DNA from: Crocosphaera sp.
Lineage (GTDB): Bacteria > Cyanobacteriota > Cyanobacteriia > Cyanobacteriales > Microcystaceae
Length of the DNA stretch: 59,406 bases
Direction of reading: 5' to 3'
Assembly: GCA_030065205.1 (NCBI GenBank)
Contig: JASJDN010000023.1
Coordinates: 1-59,406 of the forward strand
Shown: one piece after another, positions 44,815 to 54,287 of the stretch
Numbering within the stretch: position 1 is the first letter of the stretch
Layout of the letters: every line of letters begins with the position of its first letter
The notes under the pieces: generated by a model
Databases searched by the model: none
What the model saw: the letters and a program-made list of their open reading frames with translations, nothing else
Told to the model about the DNA's origin: nothing
Made by a program: the position numbers and the translations under genes

Positions 44815-44986
44815 AGAATGGGCAAAAATGAAGGGTGAAACTGATTGGGATAAGATTAAAGGGATGACTGATGAGGAAATCGAAAAAAATGCCCTAGATG
44901 ATCCCGATAGTCAACCTATTCCTGATGAAATGTGGGAAGATGCTCAAGTTGTTTTTCCTCAACAAAATACCGCAGTTAATAGTTAA
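44780..44986 (+). CDS. brnA: BrnA-type antitoxin
   Basis: A 68-residue antitoxin (NITRVSREEWAKMKGETDWD, KIKGMTDEEIEKNALDDPDS) of the BrnA/COG3514 type with a weak C-terminal half. The start I choose is GTG at 44780 with AGGAGGG nine bases upstream, inside the end of brnT. A much earlier ATG in this frame at 44702 would add 26 residues from the toxin's shadow frame. Confidence 0.85.
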   Translation: MKEQNITRVSREEWAKMKGETDWDKIKGMTDEEIEKNALDDPDSQPIPDEMWEDAQVVFPQQNTAVNS

Positions 44987-44994
44987 CAGTATTA

Positions 44995-45537
44995 ATGACT
45001 TTTCTTGAAGAACAAAGACCGACATGGGATGAATACTTTATCATGATCGCTAAACTCGCTGCTACTCGGTCAACCTGTTTGGCCTTTCCAGTGGGTGCAG
45101 TTATCGTCAAAGATAGACAAGTGTTAGCCACAGGTTATAATGGCTCACCATCAGGAACAGCACACTGTACAGCGCAAGGATTTTGTTATCCTGGACTCGA
45201 TAGCTGTGATAGTTCCAGTAGTCTTCCTTCCCGTGCCATCCATGCTGAAGCCAATGCGATCGCTCAAGCAGCAAAACACGGCATTTCCACCAACGGGGCT
45301 AGTATTTATGTTACCTTAGAGCCGTGTATTTCTTGTTTAAAATTAATTATCTCTGCCGGCATCAAAGAAGTTTTTTATGAAACAGGGTTTAACAAAGGAG
45401 AAAAAGTTCTGGTTAGGGATGCTTTTCTCAAAGATGGATTAGTTAATTTAACCCAGATTCACTTATCCTCAGAAACGGCAAAACGTGCTTCGATTTTTCT
45501 CTTAAACCCGACATCAGTTGCCAGAGAAATGAGTTAA
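44995..45537 (+). CDS. Deoxycytidylate (dCMP) deaminase family protein
   Basis: A 180-residue zinc deaminase. The HAE motif (AIHAEANAIAQAAKHG) supplies one zinc ligand and the proton-shuttling Glu. TLEPCISCLKLI supplies the two Cys ligands. An extra Cys/His-containing insert (HCTAQGFCYPGLDSCDSS) is typical of ComEB/dCMP deaminases. It converts dCMP to dUMP, the substrate of thymidylate synthase, which fits the neighbouring gene at 41426. It starts 8 bp after BrnA. Confidence 0.92.
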   Translation: MTFLEEQRPTWDEYFIMIAKLAATRSTCLAFPVGAVIVKDRQVLATGYNGSPSGTAHCTAQGFCYPGLDSCDSSSSLPSRAIHAEANAIAQAAKHGISTNGASIYVTLEPCISCLKLIISAGIKEVFYETGFNKGEKVLVRDAFLKDGLVNLTQIHLSSETAKRASIFLLNPTSVAREMS

Positions 45538-45564
45538 CCATCTAGCTTTGATAGTGAGGACAAA

Positions 45565-48312
45565 ATGCAGACAAAATCTTCATCGTCTCACCGGTATCAT
45601 GAACTTTCAGACTTAGAAATCCTCAAAACTTTTAACAGCGATGTCGAAAAGGGTTTAACCGCCGAAGAAGTGGCCAGACGATTAGAAAAATACGGCTTTA
45701 ACGAACTGGAAATAAAACAGGGAAAACCCGCCTGGTTAAGATTACTCTTACAATTTAATCAGCCTCTCCTTTACATCCTAATAATTGCAGGAACCATCAA
45801 AGCATTCCTCGGTTCTATGACCAATGCAGGGGTTATTTGGGGGGTAACCATTATCAACGCGGTGATCGGCTTCATACAAGAATCGAAAGCCGAAGAAGCG
45901 ATCGCCTCCCTGTCCAAAGCTGTCACCACCGAAGCCACCGTTATTCGTGATCATAGCAAAGTTAAAATTCCCTCACGAGATTTAGTCCCAGGAGACATTG
46001 TCCTCTTAGTGTCTGGAGATAAAGTCCCCGGAGATTTAAGACTCTTAAGCGTCCGTAGCCTACAAATTGATGAATCTGCACTCACCGGAGAATCCCTCCC
46101 TGTCAGCAAATCTATCTCCCCTTTACCTGCCGGAACCACTTTAGCCGAACGCACAAATATGGCTTATACCGGTAGTTTCGTCACCTTTGGCCAAGGCAAA
46201 GGGATGGTCGTCGCCACCTCAGAAGCCACCGAAGTTGGTAAAATTTCCCAGTCCCTCGATCAACGGGTCAATCTTAACACGCCCCTCACCCGCAAATTTA
46301 CCAAATTCAGTCAGACCCTATTGTATGTCATTTTAGCGTTGGCAACCCTCACCTTTACCATCGGTATCGGCCAAGGAGAGTCTTGGGTGTATATGTTTGA
46401 GGCGGCTGTAGCTTTAGCTGTAAGTGCCATTCCTGAAGGTTTACCGGCCGTTGTTACCATCACCCTGGCCATCGGAGTTAACCGCATGGCTAAACGTAAC
46501 GCCATTATTCGCAAATTAAGTGCGGTGGAAGCTTTGGGAAGTGCCACCGTCATTTGTTCTGATAAAACAGGAACCCTCACAGAAAATCAAATGACGGTTC
46601 AATCGATTTATGCAGGAGAAGAACAATACAGTGTAAGCGGTAGCGGTTATAGTCCCAAAGGCGAGATTTCCTGCGATCTCCAAGAACCCCATTCCCATCA
46701 ATCCATTGACACCTTGAGTCCGGTCTTAGAAGAATGTTTGAAAGCAGGGTTATTGTGTAATGATTCCCATTTAGAAGCCCGTCATTCAGATTGGATGGTG
46801 GTAGGAGATCCCACCGAGGGGGCTTTAATAGCGGCCGGGGGCAAAGCAGGGTTAAGCCAAGCTGCCCTCAACAACGCCATGCCTCGCTTAGATGTGATTC
46901 CTTTTGAATCAGAGTTTCAGTATATGGCAACTTTGCATCGGGATGGGAAAGAACAGCAGTCTGAATCCGAAAGGGTGATTTATGTCAAAGGGTCGGTAGA
47001 AGCCATTTTAAGCCGCTCTCAATACCAATTACAGCATAATGGTCAACGGGTGAGCATCGATCGCTCGTTCATTGAAGCAAGAGTTGAAACGATGGCAGAA
47101 CAAGGGTTACGGGTCTTAGCCTTTGCCAAAAAAGAGGTGAACCGTTATCAACATTCCCTCAATCATGAAGATATAGAAACCGAGTTAGTCTTTTTGGGGT
47201 TACAAGGCATGATTGATCCCCCTCGTCCCGAAGCGATCGCAGCTATTGATAATTGCCAATCGGCTGGCATTCGAGTCAAGATGATTACAGGGGATCATCT
47301 AGCCACGGCTAAAGCCATTGCCCAACGCATGGGTATTCAATCCGAGGAGAAAGTTCTGGCCTTTTCTGGACAACAATTAAGTCAAATGGATACCCCTACC
47401 TTAGTGGAAACCGTAGAAGGGGGATCAGTGTTTGCCCGCGTTGCCCCTGCCCAAAAACTGCAACTGGTAGAGGCCCTGCAATCTCAAGGGGAAATTGTGG
47501 CTATGACGGGAGACGGGGTTAACGATGCCCCGGCACTGAAACAAGCCGATATCGGTATCGCTATGGGGAAAGGGGGAACGGATGTGGCCCGAGATGCTGC
47601 GGATATGTTGTTAACGGATGATAATTTTGCGTCGATTGAGGCTGCCGTAGAAGAAGGAAGAACCGTTTATCAAAATTTGCGTAAGGCCATCGCCTTTCTC
47701 TTACCGGTGAATGGGGGAGAGTCTATGACCATTTTAATTAGTGCCTTTTTGGCCAGGGATTTACCTATTTTATCCTTGCAAGTGCTGTGGTTGAATATGA
47801 TTAACTCGGTGACTATGACAGTGCCTTTGGCCTTTGAACCGAAAACACCGGGTTTGATGGCAAGACCCCCCCGTGATCCTCAGGAACCGCTATTAACCAA
47901 ACGATTACTCCGTCGTATCCTGCTCATTTCTCTGTTTAACTGGATACTAATTTTTGGCATCTTTGAGTGGGCTAACAACACGACAGGAAATATTGCGATC
48001 GCTCGAACTATGGCGATTCAAGCGTTAGTGGCAGCGCGAGTTGTTTATTTATTGAGCATTAGTTCTCTGGGGATGAGTTTAGTCAGTCGTTTTAATTCCC
48101 ATTCAACCGTGATGACCAATACACCCATGATTGTCATTGGAATTGTCACAGCTACTATCTTACAAATTCTCTTTAGTCAATGGGGGCTGATGAACAGTTT
48201 ATTTGACACTGCGCCGTTAAACGGATATCAATGGTTGATCTGTTTATTACCCATGTTACCGATGATTCCTGTTGCTATTTTCGCTAATTTCTTGGATTCA
48301 TCTCAATCTTAA
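45565..48312 (+). CDS. P2-type cation-transporting ATPase
   Basis: A 915-residue P-type ATPase of the PacL/PMA1 group. It has the N-terminal cation-ATPase domain (LTAEEVARRLEKYGFNELE), TGES of the actuator, PEGLPAV in TM4, the phosphorylated Asp333 in CSDKTGTLT, and GDGVNDAPALKQADIGIAMG. About ten membrane helices. In TM6 the ion-binding segment is WLNMINSVTMTVPLAFEP. The Asp present in SERCA-type calcium pumps at this point is not there, so calcium specificity should not be assumed. Ions such as Na, K or H are possible. Confidence 0.93.
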   Translation: MQTKSSSSHRYHELSDLEILKTFNSDVEKGLTAEEVARRLEKYGFNELEIKQGKPAWLRLLLQFNQPLLYILIIAGTIKAFLGSMTNAGVIWGVTIINAVIGFIQESKAEEAIASLSKAVTTEATVIRDHSKVKIPSRDLVPGDIVLLVSGDKVPGDLRLLSVRSLQIDESALTGESLPVSKSISPLPAGTTLAERTNMAYTGSFVTFGQGKGMVVATSEATEVGKISQSLDQRVNLNTPLTRKFTKFSQTLLYVILALATLTFTIGIGQGESWVYMFEAAVALAVSAIPEGLPAVVTITLAIGVNRMAKRNAIIRKLSAVEALGSATVICSDKTGTLTENQMTVQSIYAGEEQYSVSGSGYSPKGEISCDLQEPHSHQSIDTLSPVLEECLKAGLLCNDSHLEARHSDWMVVGDPTEGALIAAGGKAGLSQAALNNAMPRLDVIPFESEFQYMATLHRDGKEQQSESERVIYVKGSVEAILSRSQYQLQHNGQRVSIDRSFIEARVETMAEQGLRVLAFAKKEVNRYQHSLNHEDIETELVFLGLQGMIDPPRPEAIAAIDNCQSAGIRVKMITGDHLATAKAIAQRMGIQSEEKVLAFSGQQLSQMDTPTLVETVEGGSVFARVAPAQKLQLVEALQSQGEIVAMTGDGVNDAPALKQADIGIAMGKGGTDVARDAADMLLTDDNFASIEAAVEEGRTVYQNLRKAIAFLLPVNGGESMTILISAFLARDLPILSLQVLWLNMINSVTMTVPLAFEPKTPGLMARPPRDPQEPLLTKRLLRRILLISLFNWILIFGIFEWANNTTGNIAIARTMAIQALVAARVVYLLSISSLGMSLVSRFNSHSTVMTNTPMIVIGIVTATILQILFSQWGLMNSLFDTAPLNGYQWLICLLPMLPMIPVAIFANFLDSSQS

Positions 48313-48329
48313 ATAACTGAAAAAAATCA

Positions 48330-49022
48330 TTAAATGGGTAGTTTTTGAATCGCTTTATTAGAACCAATTACCACCATTGATAAATCTTTATTTAACTTTT
48401 CTTGTGGATGAGGATTAATTTTGAATTTATCCTCTTTTCCCACAGCTAAAACACTAATATTGTAACGACTTCTCAGCTTTAATTCTTCAATAGTTTTCCC
48501 ATTAAACTCTTCAGGTATACGAGTTTCTACAATACTATGATCCGGGTCAAGTTCAAATCGTTCCATTACCCCTGGACTTTGGGTTAATGAATGAGCTAAA
48601 TCACATCCTGCTTGGTATTCAGGAAACACCACTAAATCCGCTCCTACCCTCTGTAATAGTTTACCATGAATATCAGATGAAGCTTTAGCCACTACATATT
48701 TTACCCCTCCTTCTTTAGCGTTTAAGGTGGTAATAATACTTTCCTCTAAATAGTTACCGATGGCAATAATAACCGTATCAAATTCAAAAATTCCGGCTTC
48801 TTTTAAAGCGTTGGGTTTAGTCGAATCTAATTCAATGGCACTGGAAGCGAGTTTTTCCGCTAAAACTTGAGCAACCAACGCTTCATTGATATCAGTTCCT
48901 AACACTTCATACCCTAATTTATGAAGGGTTCCACAAACAGCACGGCCAAATCTTCCTAACCCAATAACCGCAAATTGACGCGTTTCTCGACGGAGACTAC
49001 TTAAGAAGTTTAAGGATTTCAA
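48330..49022 (-). CDS. ktrA: Potassium uptake regulator KtrA (TrkA family)
   Basis: A 230-residue RCK/TrkA protein. The Rossmann motif VIGLGRFGRAVCGTLHKLG at residues 19-37 binds NAD/ATP; the second domain (TrkA-C) begins near residue 150 (IVETRIPEEFNGKTIEEL). It gates the KtrB channel as a cytoplasmic ring. It is encoded 63 bp downstream of ktrB on the same strand. Confidence 0.95.
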   Translation of the reverse strand: MKSLNFLSSLRRETRQFAVIGLGRFGRAVCGTLHKLGYEVLGTDINEALVAQVLAEKLASSAIELDSTKPNALKEAGIFEFDTVIIAIGNYLEESIITTLNAKEGGVKYVVAKASSDIHGKLLQRVGADLVVFPEYQAGCDLAHSLTQSPGVMERFELDPDHSIVETRIPEEFNGKTIEELKLRSRYNISVLAVGKEDKFKINPHPQEKLNKDLSMVVIGSNKAIQKLPI

Positions 49023-49085
49023 ACTAATACCTCACCCTTATTTTAACAATGGTTTTCTTATTGTCCATCATACCAAATTTAAGAC

Positions 49086-50450
49086 TCATCCTACTAGCAA
49101 AGTTTCTTCAGGATATTGAACAACTCGTGGACGAGTTTCTCCGACTATAGCAGCCATAAATAAAAGAATTCCGACCCTTCCCGTGTACATGGTTAGGATT
49201 ATTAATAGTTGAGAAACAGGGGATAAACTAGCTGTAATTCCTGTGGATAATCCTACGGTAGCAAAAGCAGAAATAACCTCAAATAAAACTTGTAACGAAG
49301 TAACACCAGATTCAAAAAAACTGGGATGAAAAATACCTTCATTTAAGTAAATTAAAAACGTCATTAATACTACCATATTCGTTGAACCAAAAACGACAGC
49401 AACTGCCTTTAAAATCAATGAGACAGGAATTTCTCGCTTAAACATTACCACCTCATCACTACCTCTTAAAACCGAACGAGTACAGTTTGTCAAAATTCGT
49501 AAGGTAGTTGTTTTTATTCCTCCTCCTGTACCACTAGGACTTGCACCAACAAACATTAAGCCAATGGTTAAAAATAAACCAGCAAAAGTCATTTGTCCAA
49601 TATCAATACTATTAAAACCTGCCGTTCTTGTGGTTACAGATTGGAACCAAGCTGTTAAGATTTTACTTTTAAAATCCAAGTCACCCAATGTATCAGGGTT
49701 GCCGTATTCAATAATAAAAAATACCAGCGTACCGGCAACTAATAAAATTGCTGTTGTACTAATTACTACTTTAAAATTTAAGGAAAAAACTAATCTTTCT
49801 TGATTTCTAGTAACAATATGGACAATGGCCATATAAAGTTCCATAATAACTTGATAACCAATCCCGCCAAAAATGATCAATAAAGGAATCACTAAATTAA
49901 TAGTCAAAGAATCATCAAGACTCATTAAACTATCAGCAAACAAGCTAAATCCTGCATTATTCCAAGCACTAATACTATGAAAAATTGCCAACCATAACCC
50001 TTGTAAAGTTCCATATTTTTGAGAAAAAACATGAAGCATTAGTATAATACCTAAAATTTCAAAAGCAAGGGTAGTGGCAATAATAGAACGAATAAGGGTT
50101 TGACTATTACCATGTAAAAAAGGACGATCAAAGGATTCTTGTATGGCTAACTTTTGCCTAAGATCAAATCTTCTACCTAATAATAAAATCAAAAAAGTTG
50201 TGGTGGTCATATAACCTAATCCTCCCACTTGAATCAAGAGAAGAATAATTAATTGACCCCAAAAAGAAAAATAACTACCGGTATCAACAACAATTAATCC
50301 AGTGACACAAACAGCAGAAGTAGCGGTAAATAAAGCGACTAGAGGATTATTCCAACTTCCATCATTAGTGGCAAAAGGTAACATTAATAAAAGGGTTCCT
50401 ACAGCAATGACTGCAAGAAATCCAACACAAATCGTCCTAGCAATTGTCAT
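49086..50450 (-). CDS. ktrB: Potassium uptake channel subunit KtrB (TrkH family)
   Basis: A 454-residue inner-membrane K+/Na+ transporter subunit with four M1-P-M2 repeats. Selectivity-filter-like loops are seen (TSAVCVTGL, SAWNNAGFSLF, TRTAGFNSIDIG and SAFATVGLSTG), each with the filter Gly. The gene order ktrB-ktrA on the minus strand indicates an operon. In cyanobacteria the Ktr system is important for osmotic adaptation. Confidence 0.95.
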   Translation of the reverse strand: MTIARTICVGFLAVIAVGTLLLMLPFATNDGSWNNPLVALFTATSAVCVTGLIVVDTGSYFSFWGQLIILLLIQVGGLGYMTTTTFLILLLGRRFDLRQKLAIQESFDRPFLHGNSQTLIRSIIATTLAFEILGIILMLHVFSQKYGTLQGLWLAIFHSISAWNNAGFSLFADSLMSLDDSLTINLVIPLLIIFGGIGYQVIMELYMAIVHIVTRNQERLVFSLNFKVVISTTAILLVAGTLVFFIIEYGNPDTLGDLDFKSKILTAWFQSVTTRTAGFNSIDIGQMTFAGLFLTIGLMFVGASPSGTGGGIKTTTLRILTNCTRSVLRGSDEVVMFKREIPVSLILKAVAVVFGSTNMVVLMTFLIYLNEGIFHPSFFESGVTSLQVLFEVISAFATVGLSTGITASLSPVSQLLIILTMYTGRVGILLFMAAIVGETRPRVVQYPEETLLVG

Positions 50451-50538
50451 CAGGAATGATAATCTTACTATAATATTGACTGACTTATTATTAATTATTA
50501 ATTATCTGTTGTCAATTATGTATTATACTTATCACTGA

Positions 50539-51099
50539 TCAGGACTTATCCGAACCATTGTGGGTTAGACTTAGACAGGGAGAAGTTGAAGCATTGTCTC
50601 TATCTGTGGGAGAAGGATTAGACCATTGAGATACTGAGGTGGGAAGGGACTCTTCTTGTAGTTGGTCTAGGGTTTCTACAAAGTCTTTAATGCCTTTAAA
50701 TCTTCCATAAACAGAAGCAAAGCGGATATAAGCCACTTCATTTTCTTCCCGTAAATATTTTAAGACCAATTGTCCAATTTCATGAGTCGTGACTTCTCTT
50801 TGGGGACGTTGTTGTAAATAAGCCTCGATATCATCTACAATAGTCTCAAGACGTTGATGAGAGATACCTGTTTTTTCACAAGCCCTTACCATGCCTCGTA
50901 GGAGCTTAGACGCATCGAAAGACTCTTTTTTACCGTCGTGTTTAATGACAGTGATGGGAACGAACTCAATGCGTTCATAGGTAGTAAAACGATGCTTGCA
51001 GTTCAAACATTCACGACGGCGACGGATGCTTTGTCCACCTTCGGAAGAGCGAGATTCTAAGACACGGCTATTGGTATGCTGACAGTAGGGACATTGCAT
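50539..51099 (-). CDS. nrdR: Transcriptional repressor NrdR
   Basis: A 186-residue NrdR protein that represses ribonucleotide reductase genes in response to dATP/ATP. The N-terminal zinc ribbon is [17 protein letters not shown], then [12 protein letters not shown] with four Cys; an ATP-cone domain runs from about 49 to 140 ([18 protein letters not shown]). A Ser/Pro-rich tail of about 35 residues extends beyond the bacterial core. It lies downstream of psbT on the same strand. Confidence 0.97.
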   Translation of the reverse strand: MQCPYCQHTNSRVLESRSSEGGQSIRRRRECLNCKHRFTTYERIEFVPITVIKHDGKKESFDASKLLRGMVRACEKTGISHQRLETIVDDIEAYLQQRPQREVTTHEIGQLVLKYLREENEVAYIRFASVYGRFKGIKDFVETLDQLQEESLPTSVSQWSNPSPTDRDNASTSPCLSLTHNGSDKS

Positions 51100-51191
51100 A
51101 AGACTATCCGTAGCAACGGAAGATGACGGTAGAAGAAGTAAGATCGTTTATGATACCAGAATAACTAATTAACTCCTGGAAAATACAAGAC

Positions 51192-51244
51192 TCTGAGCCG
51201 TCCTTATTCTTCCCTGTTAAAATGAGGAAAAATAGCGGCTCAGA
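51192..51244. repeat. Inverted repeat between psbT and nrdR
   Basis: CTGAGCCG and CGGCTCAG arms (8 bp, perfect) enclose about 37 bp in the gap between psbT and nrdR. It could be part of a terminator or RNA structure, but there is no T-tract. Confidence 0.4.
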
Positions 51245-51289
51245 CGAGATTTAAGATTGACTGACAGTCGAGGGGTTAAACCCTGATGT

Positions 51290-51385
51290 CTACTTTTGGA
51301 TACGGGGGGGTTCCCGAAAGGCGATGGCAAAAAAGAGAACGGCCAAAGCCATAGTTAAAACAACGATATAAGCAACGCTTTCCAT
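51290..51385 (-). CDS. psbT: Photosystem II reaction centre protein T (PsbT)
   Basis: A 31-residue single-helix thylakoid protein of photosystem II, which lies at the dimer interface and helps repair. The translation reads MESVAYIVVLTMALAVLFF, then AIAFREPPRIQK, nearly identical to known PsbT. It is too short for many ORF callers. psbB, its usual neighbour, is not upstream: a DUF2288 gene is. Confidence 0.97.
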   Translation of the reverse strand: MESVAYIVVLTMALAVLFFAIAFREPPRIQK

Positions 51386-51496
51386 CTTAATAATTTCCTA
51401 AAATTATTTTCACCCCTAGTGTATCAAAAAATTGACAAAATTAAATGGGGTTGTTCCCTCTGGACGACATTTTTTCCCCGACTCTTCCCTTATCCT

Positions 51497-51790
51497 CTAA
51501 GCTTCGAGACTTTGAACTAAGACAAAAGGTTGTACAATTAAGGTTTTAAATAACTGAGTGGGGTTAATATTCCAGTCGCTCAACTGTTGATTAGACGGCT
51601 TATTAATTAATTGTTCTGTAATCCAACGTTCAACCATTATTTTATCATCTTGGGCAATGGCAACCCCCACATCTACTAAGCTTAAGTTGTCATTGACAAC
51701 AATGACAGCGTCTCTTTGAGCATGGGGTTTAATATCATCCCAACTCACTTCGGCCATGTCTTCTTGAAGGCGTTTTTTGATTTCTTCCAT
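51497..51790 (-). CDS. DUF2288 family protein
   Basis: A 97-residue protein of the DUF2288 family; function unknown. Typical parts are the MAEVSWDDIKPHAQRDAVIV region, LSLVDVGVAIAQDDKIMVERW, and the ending TLIVQPFVLVQS. Soluble and acidic. It lies between psbT and the amylase gene, all on the minus strand. Confidence 0.88.
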   Translation of the reverse strand: MEEIKKRLQEDMAEVSWDDIKPHAQRDAVIVVNDNLSLVDVGVAIAQDDKIMVERWITEQLINKPSNQQLSDWNINPTQLFKTLIVQPFVLVQSLEA

Positions 51791-51874
51791 GAATAATTGG
51801 TACTGACTGAATAAGGTTATCTATGGAGAGAATTTAGAACAACTTTTTATTCTAAATTCTCAACTTTCAAGGGT

Positions 51875-53335
51875 TTACTCGGCTAATATCAAGCCGCAAC
51901 GAGGGGGAATGGTTAAATTCAATTGACCATCATGCCAATTATTAGCTCCTTCTCCATAAACAAGATTATTCGGTTTATTGATGGAAATTGAGGGAACTTT
52001 TTCAAACTTGGTGAGAGAGATTTCTGCTTTTCCTTCCCCATTATTCACCGCAATAATTACCCCTTCTTCTCCTAAAATGCGAGCAAAAATATAAACATTT
52101 TCTTTGGCATAGAGAGGATGATAGGTTCCTGTCCGTAAAGCAGGGTATTTTTTGCGAATTTCGATTAATTGTTTATGGTAAGCTAAGGCTTCTTGATCCC
52201 ATTTATCTTCTGTGGGAAAGCCTTTTCTTGCATCGGGATCATGACTTCCTTCGATGCCAATTTCATCCCCATAGAAGAGGTTAGGGGTTCCAGGGAAGGT
52301 AAACAATAATAACGTGGCTAACTTAGCCGAAGTGCGATCGCCCCCTGCAATACTCAAAAATCGGGGGGTATCATGACTATCGAGTAAGTTTAACTGGGTT
52401 AATTGAATTTCCCAAGGATGACGGGCTAATAAGTCCTCAATTCCTTTAGCGTAACCTTCTGCATCCAGGGTTTCGTAGGGTTCATAAAAATGAGGAATGG
52501 TCTCTTTATCAACGCGATCGCCTATAATAAAACCGGCGGTTAAACGACCAAAGGGATAATTCATCACCCCATCAAATTGCTTCCCATCTAGCCATTGTGT
52601 GGCATCAAAAGCAATTTCTCCGACAATATAGGCTTCAGGATTAATCGCTTTCACCCGTTCTCGAAATTCTTCCCAAAACCCTTCTGCTTTAACACAGTCA
52701 GGTACATCCAACCGCCAACCGTCGATCCCTTGTTTTAACCAATATTCTCCCACCTGCATAATATATTCTCTCACCCCTGGATTATTGTGGTTAAATTGGG
52801 GTAAAGCGCGGTAATCGATCCAAGAGACATAATTGGCAGGAAGACTACCATCATAAGCAGATAAAGGCCAGCCTTCGATTTTAAACCAATCTAACCAAGG
52901 GGAGTTCGGTCCATTTTCCAGAATATCGTTGAAGAAGAAAAAGCCACGACTGGCGTGATTAAATACTCCATCTAAAACCACCTTAAACCCTTTATCGTGG
53001 GCAGTTTTCAATAATTGATCGAAGGCTTCTCGCTCTCCCAACAAAGGATCGATGGCATAATAATCCTGAGTATGATAGCGATGATTACTAGCCGAGCGAA
53101 AAATGGGGGTAAAATAAAGGGCTGTGACCCCTAAATCTTGTAAATAATCTAATTTGTCGATCACCCCCCAAAGGTTTCCGCCTTTGTATCCTTGGGCGGT
53201 TGGAGGTGCATCCCAGTCTTCGACAGGAACATCTAACAACCATTCTTGATGGGGGGGAACCTTTCTCGCAAAGGTGTCGGGATAAATTTGGTAAAAAACG
53301 GCGTGTTTCACCCAGTCGGGAGTTTTAATAGCCAT
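51875..53335 (-). CDS. GH13 alpha-amylase/cyclomaltodextrinase-type glucosidase
   Basis: A 486-residue cytoplasmic-type GH13 enzyme acting on alpha-1,4/1,6-glucans or maltooligosaccharides. Conserved regions: VVLDGVFNHASRG, the nucleophile region GWRLDVPDCVK, the acid/base GEIAFDATQWL and LLDSHDTPR. No signal peptide, so the substrate is internal (glycogen breakdown products). The short C-terminal beta domain ends in NLTIPPRCGLILAE. Confidence 0.9.
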   Translation of the reverse strand: MAIKTPDWVKHAVFYQIYPDTFARKVPPHQEWLLDVPVEDWDAPPTAQGYKGGNLWGVIDKLDYLQDLGVTALYFTPIFRSASNHRYHTQDYYAIDPLLGEREAFDQLLKTAHDKGFKVVLDGVFNHASRGFFFFNDILENGPNSPWLDWFKIEGWPLSAYDGSLPANYVSWIDYRALPQFNHNNPGVREYIMQVGEYWLKQGIDGWRLDVPDCVKAEGFWEEFRERVKAINPEAYIVGEIAFDATQWLDGKQFDGVMNYPFGRLTAGFIIGDRVDKETIPHFYEPYETLDAEGYAKGIEDLLARHPWEIQLTQLNLLDSHDTPRFLSIAGGDRTSAKLATLLLFTFPGTPNLFYGDEIGIEGSHDPDARKGFPTEDKWDQEALAYHKQLIEIRKKYPALRTGTYHPLYAKENVYIFARILGEEGVIIAVNNGEGKAEISLTKFEKVPSISINKPNNLVYGEGANNWHDGQLNLTIPPRCGLILAE

Positions 53336-53388
53336 GAAATCTCTCGATAAGGTTTTCTTTGTTAGATAACTATGGTATCACGGCAGGT

Positions 53389-54207
53389 TTAGACAAAAAC
53401 CCGATGTTGCAAAGATGGCATTTGTTGACGCACCTGCTTAACGCGGTGGGGATCAATTTCGGCTAAAGCCATGCCGGGTTGTTGTCCCGCGTCGTCTAAA
53501 ATGAGGCCCCAAGGGTCGATAATAACCGCGTGGCCGTGGCTAAACCGTCTAGCATAGTGGTTCCCGGTTTGTGCTGGTGCAATGATATAACAGGTGTTTT
53601 CGATCGCTCTGGCTTGTAAGAGAATTTGCCAGTGATCTTTGCCAGTAAAAGCGGTAAAAGCAGCCGGAACGAATAAAACATCTACCCCTTGATGGGATAA
53701 ATGACGATACAATTCTGGGAAGCGAACATCGTAACAAATGGAGAGTCCTAAGTTACCTAAGGTTTGAGACGAGTAAGTATCAGGTAATTTAGTTCCTGGC
53801 ATCACTGTACTTGATTCTTGATAGGTATTCCCGTCGGGAAGATCAACGTCAAATAGGTGGACTTTTTGATAACGGGATAATTCTTTTCCAGTGGGATCGA
53901 CCAAAAGGGCAGTATTATAGGCTTTACTGGGATCACCTTCGACGGGTACGGGAAACCCTCCGCCTAAAATGGTAACTTGAAAGCGTTGGGCCATGGTTTT
54001 GAGAAATTTCTCAGCTTTTTGAGCAATTTCTTTGGCTTTGCTGAGTTTATCTTCTTCTTTTCCCAAAAAGGCAAAGTTTTCTGGTAAGCCAATTAATTCA
54101 GCCCCACGACGGACAGCAAGTTCAATCAGTTCTTCGGCCTCTGCTAGATTTTTCTCTAGATCAGGCTTACTGGTCATCTGAATAGCAGCAGCGAGATAAG
54201 GTTTCAT
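53389..54207 (-). CDS. Nitrilase-superfamily carbon-nitrogen hydrolase (Nit-type amidase)
   Basis: A 272-residue amidase of the Nit/deaminated-glutathione-amidase branch. The catalytic triad is Glu43 in LPENFAF, Lys115 in YQKVHLFD and Cys158 in SICYDVRFPELYR. In this branch the usual role is metabolite repair of deaminated glutathione; omega-amidase activity is an alternative. Expected to be cytoplasmic. Confidence 0.92.
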   Translation of the reverse strand: MKPYLAAAIQMTSKPDLEKNLAEAEELIELAVRRGAELIGLPENFAFLGKEEDKLSKAKEIAQKAEKFLKTMAQRFQVTILGGGFPVPVEGDPSKAYNTALLVDPTGKELSRYQKVHLFDVDLPDGNTYQESSTVMPGTKLPDTYSSQTLGNLGLSICYDVRFPELYRHLSHQGVDVLFVPAAFTAFTGKDHWQILLQARAIENTCYIIAPAQTGNHYARRFSHGHAVIIDPWGLILDDAGQQPGMALAEIDPHRVKQVRQQMPSLQHRVFV

Positions 54208-54287
54208 TACATCCTTATAATCAAAATCCTACTGTGATTATAGGATAAGACGGGTCTGAAAAAGGAGACTGGGTTATGAAGAACAGT

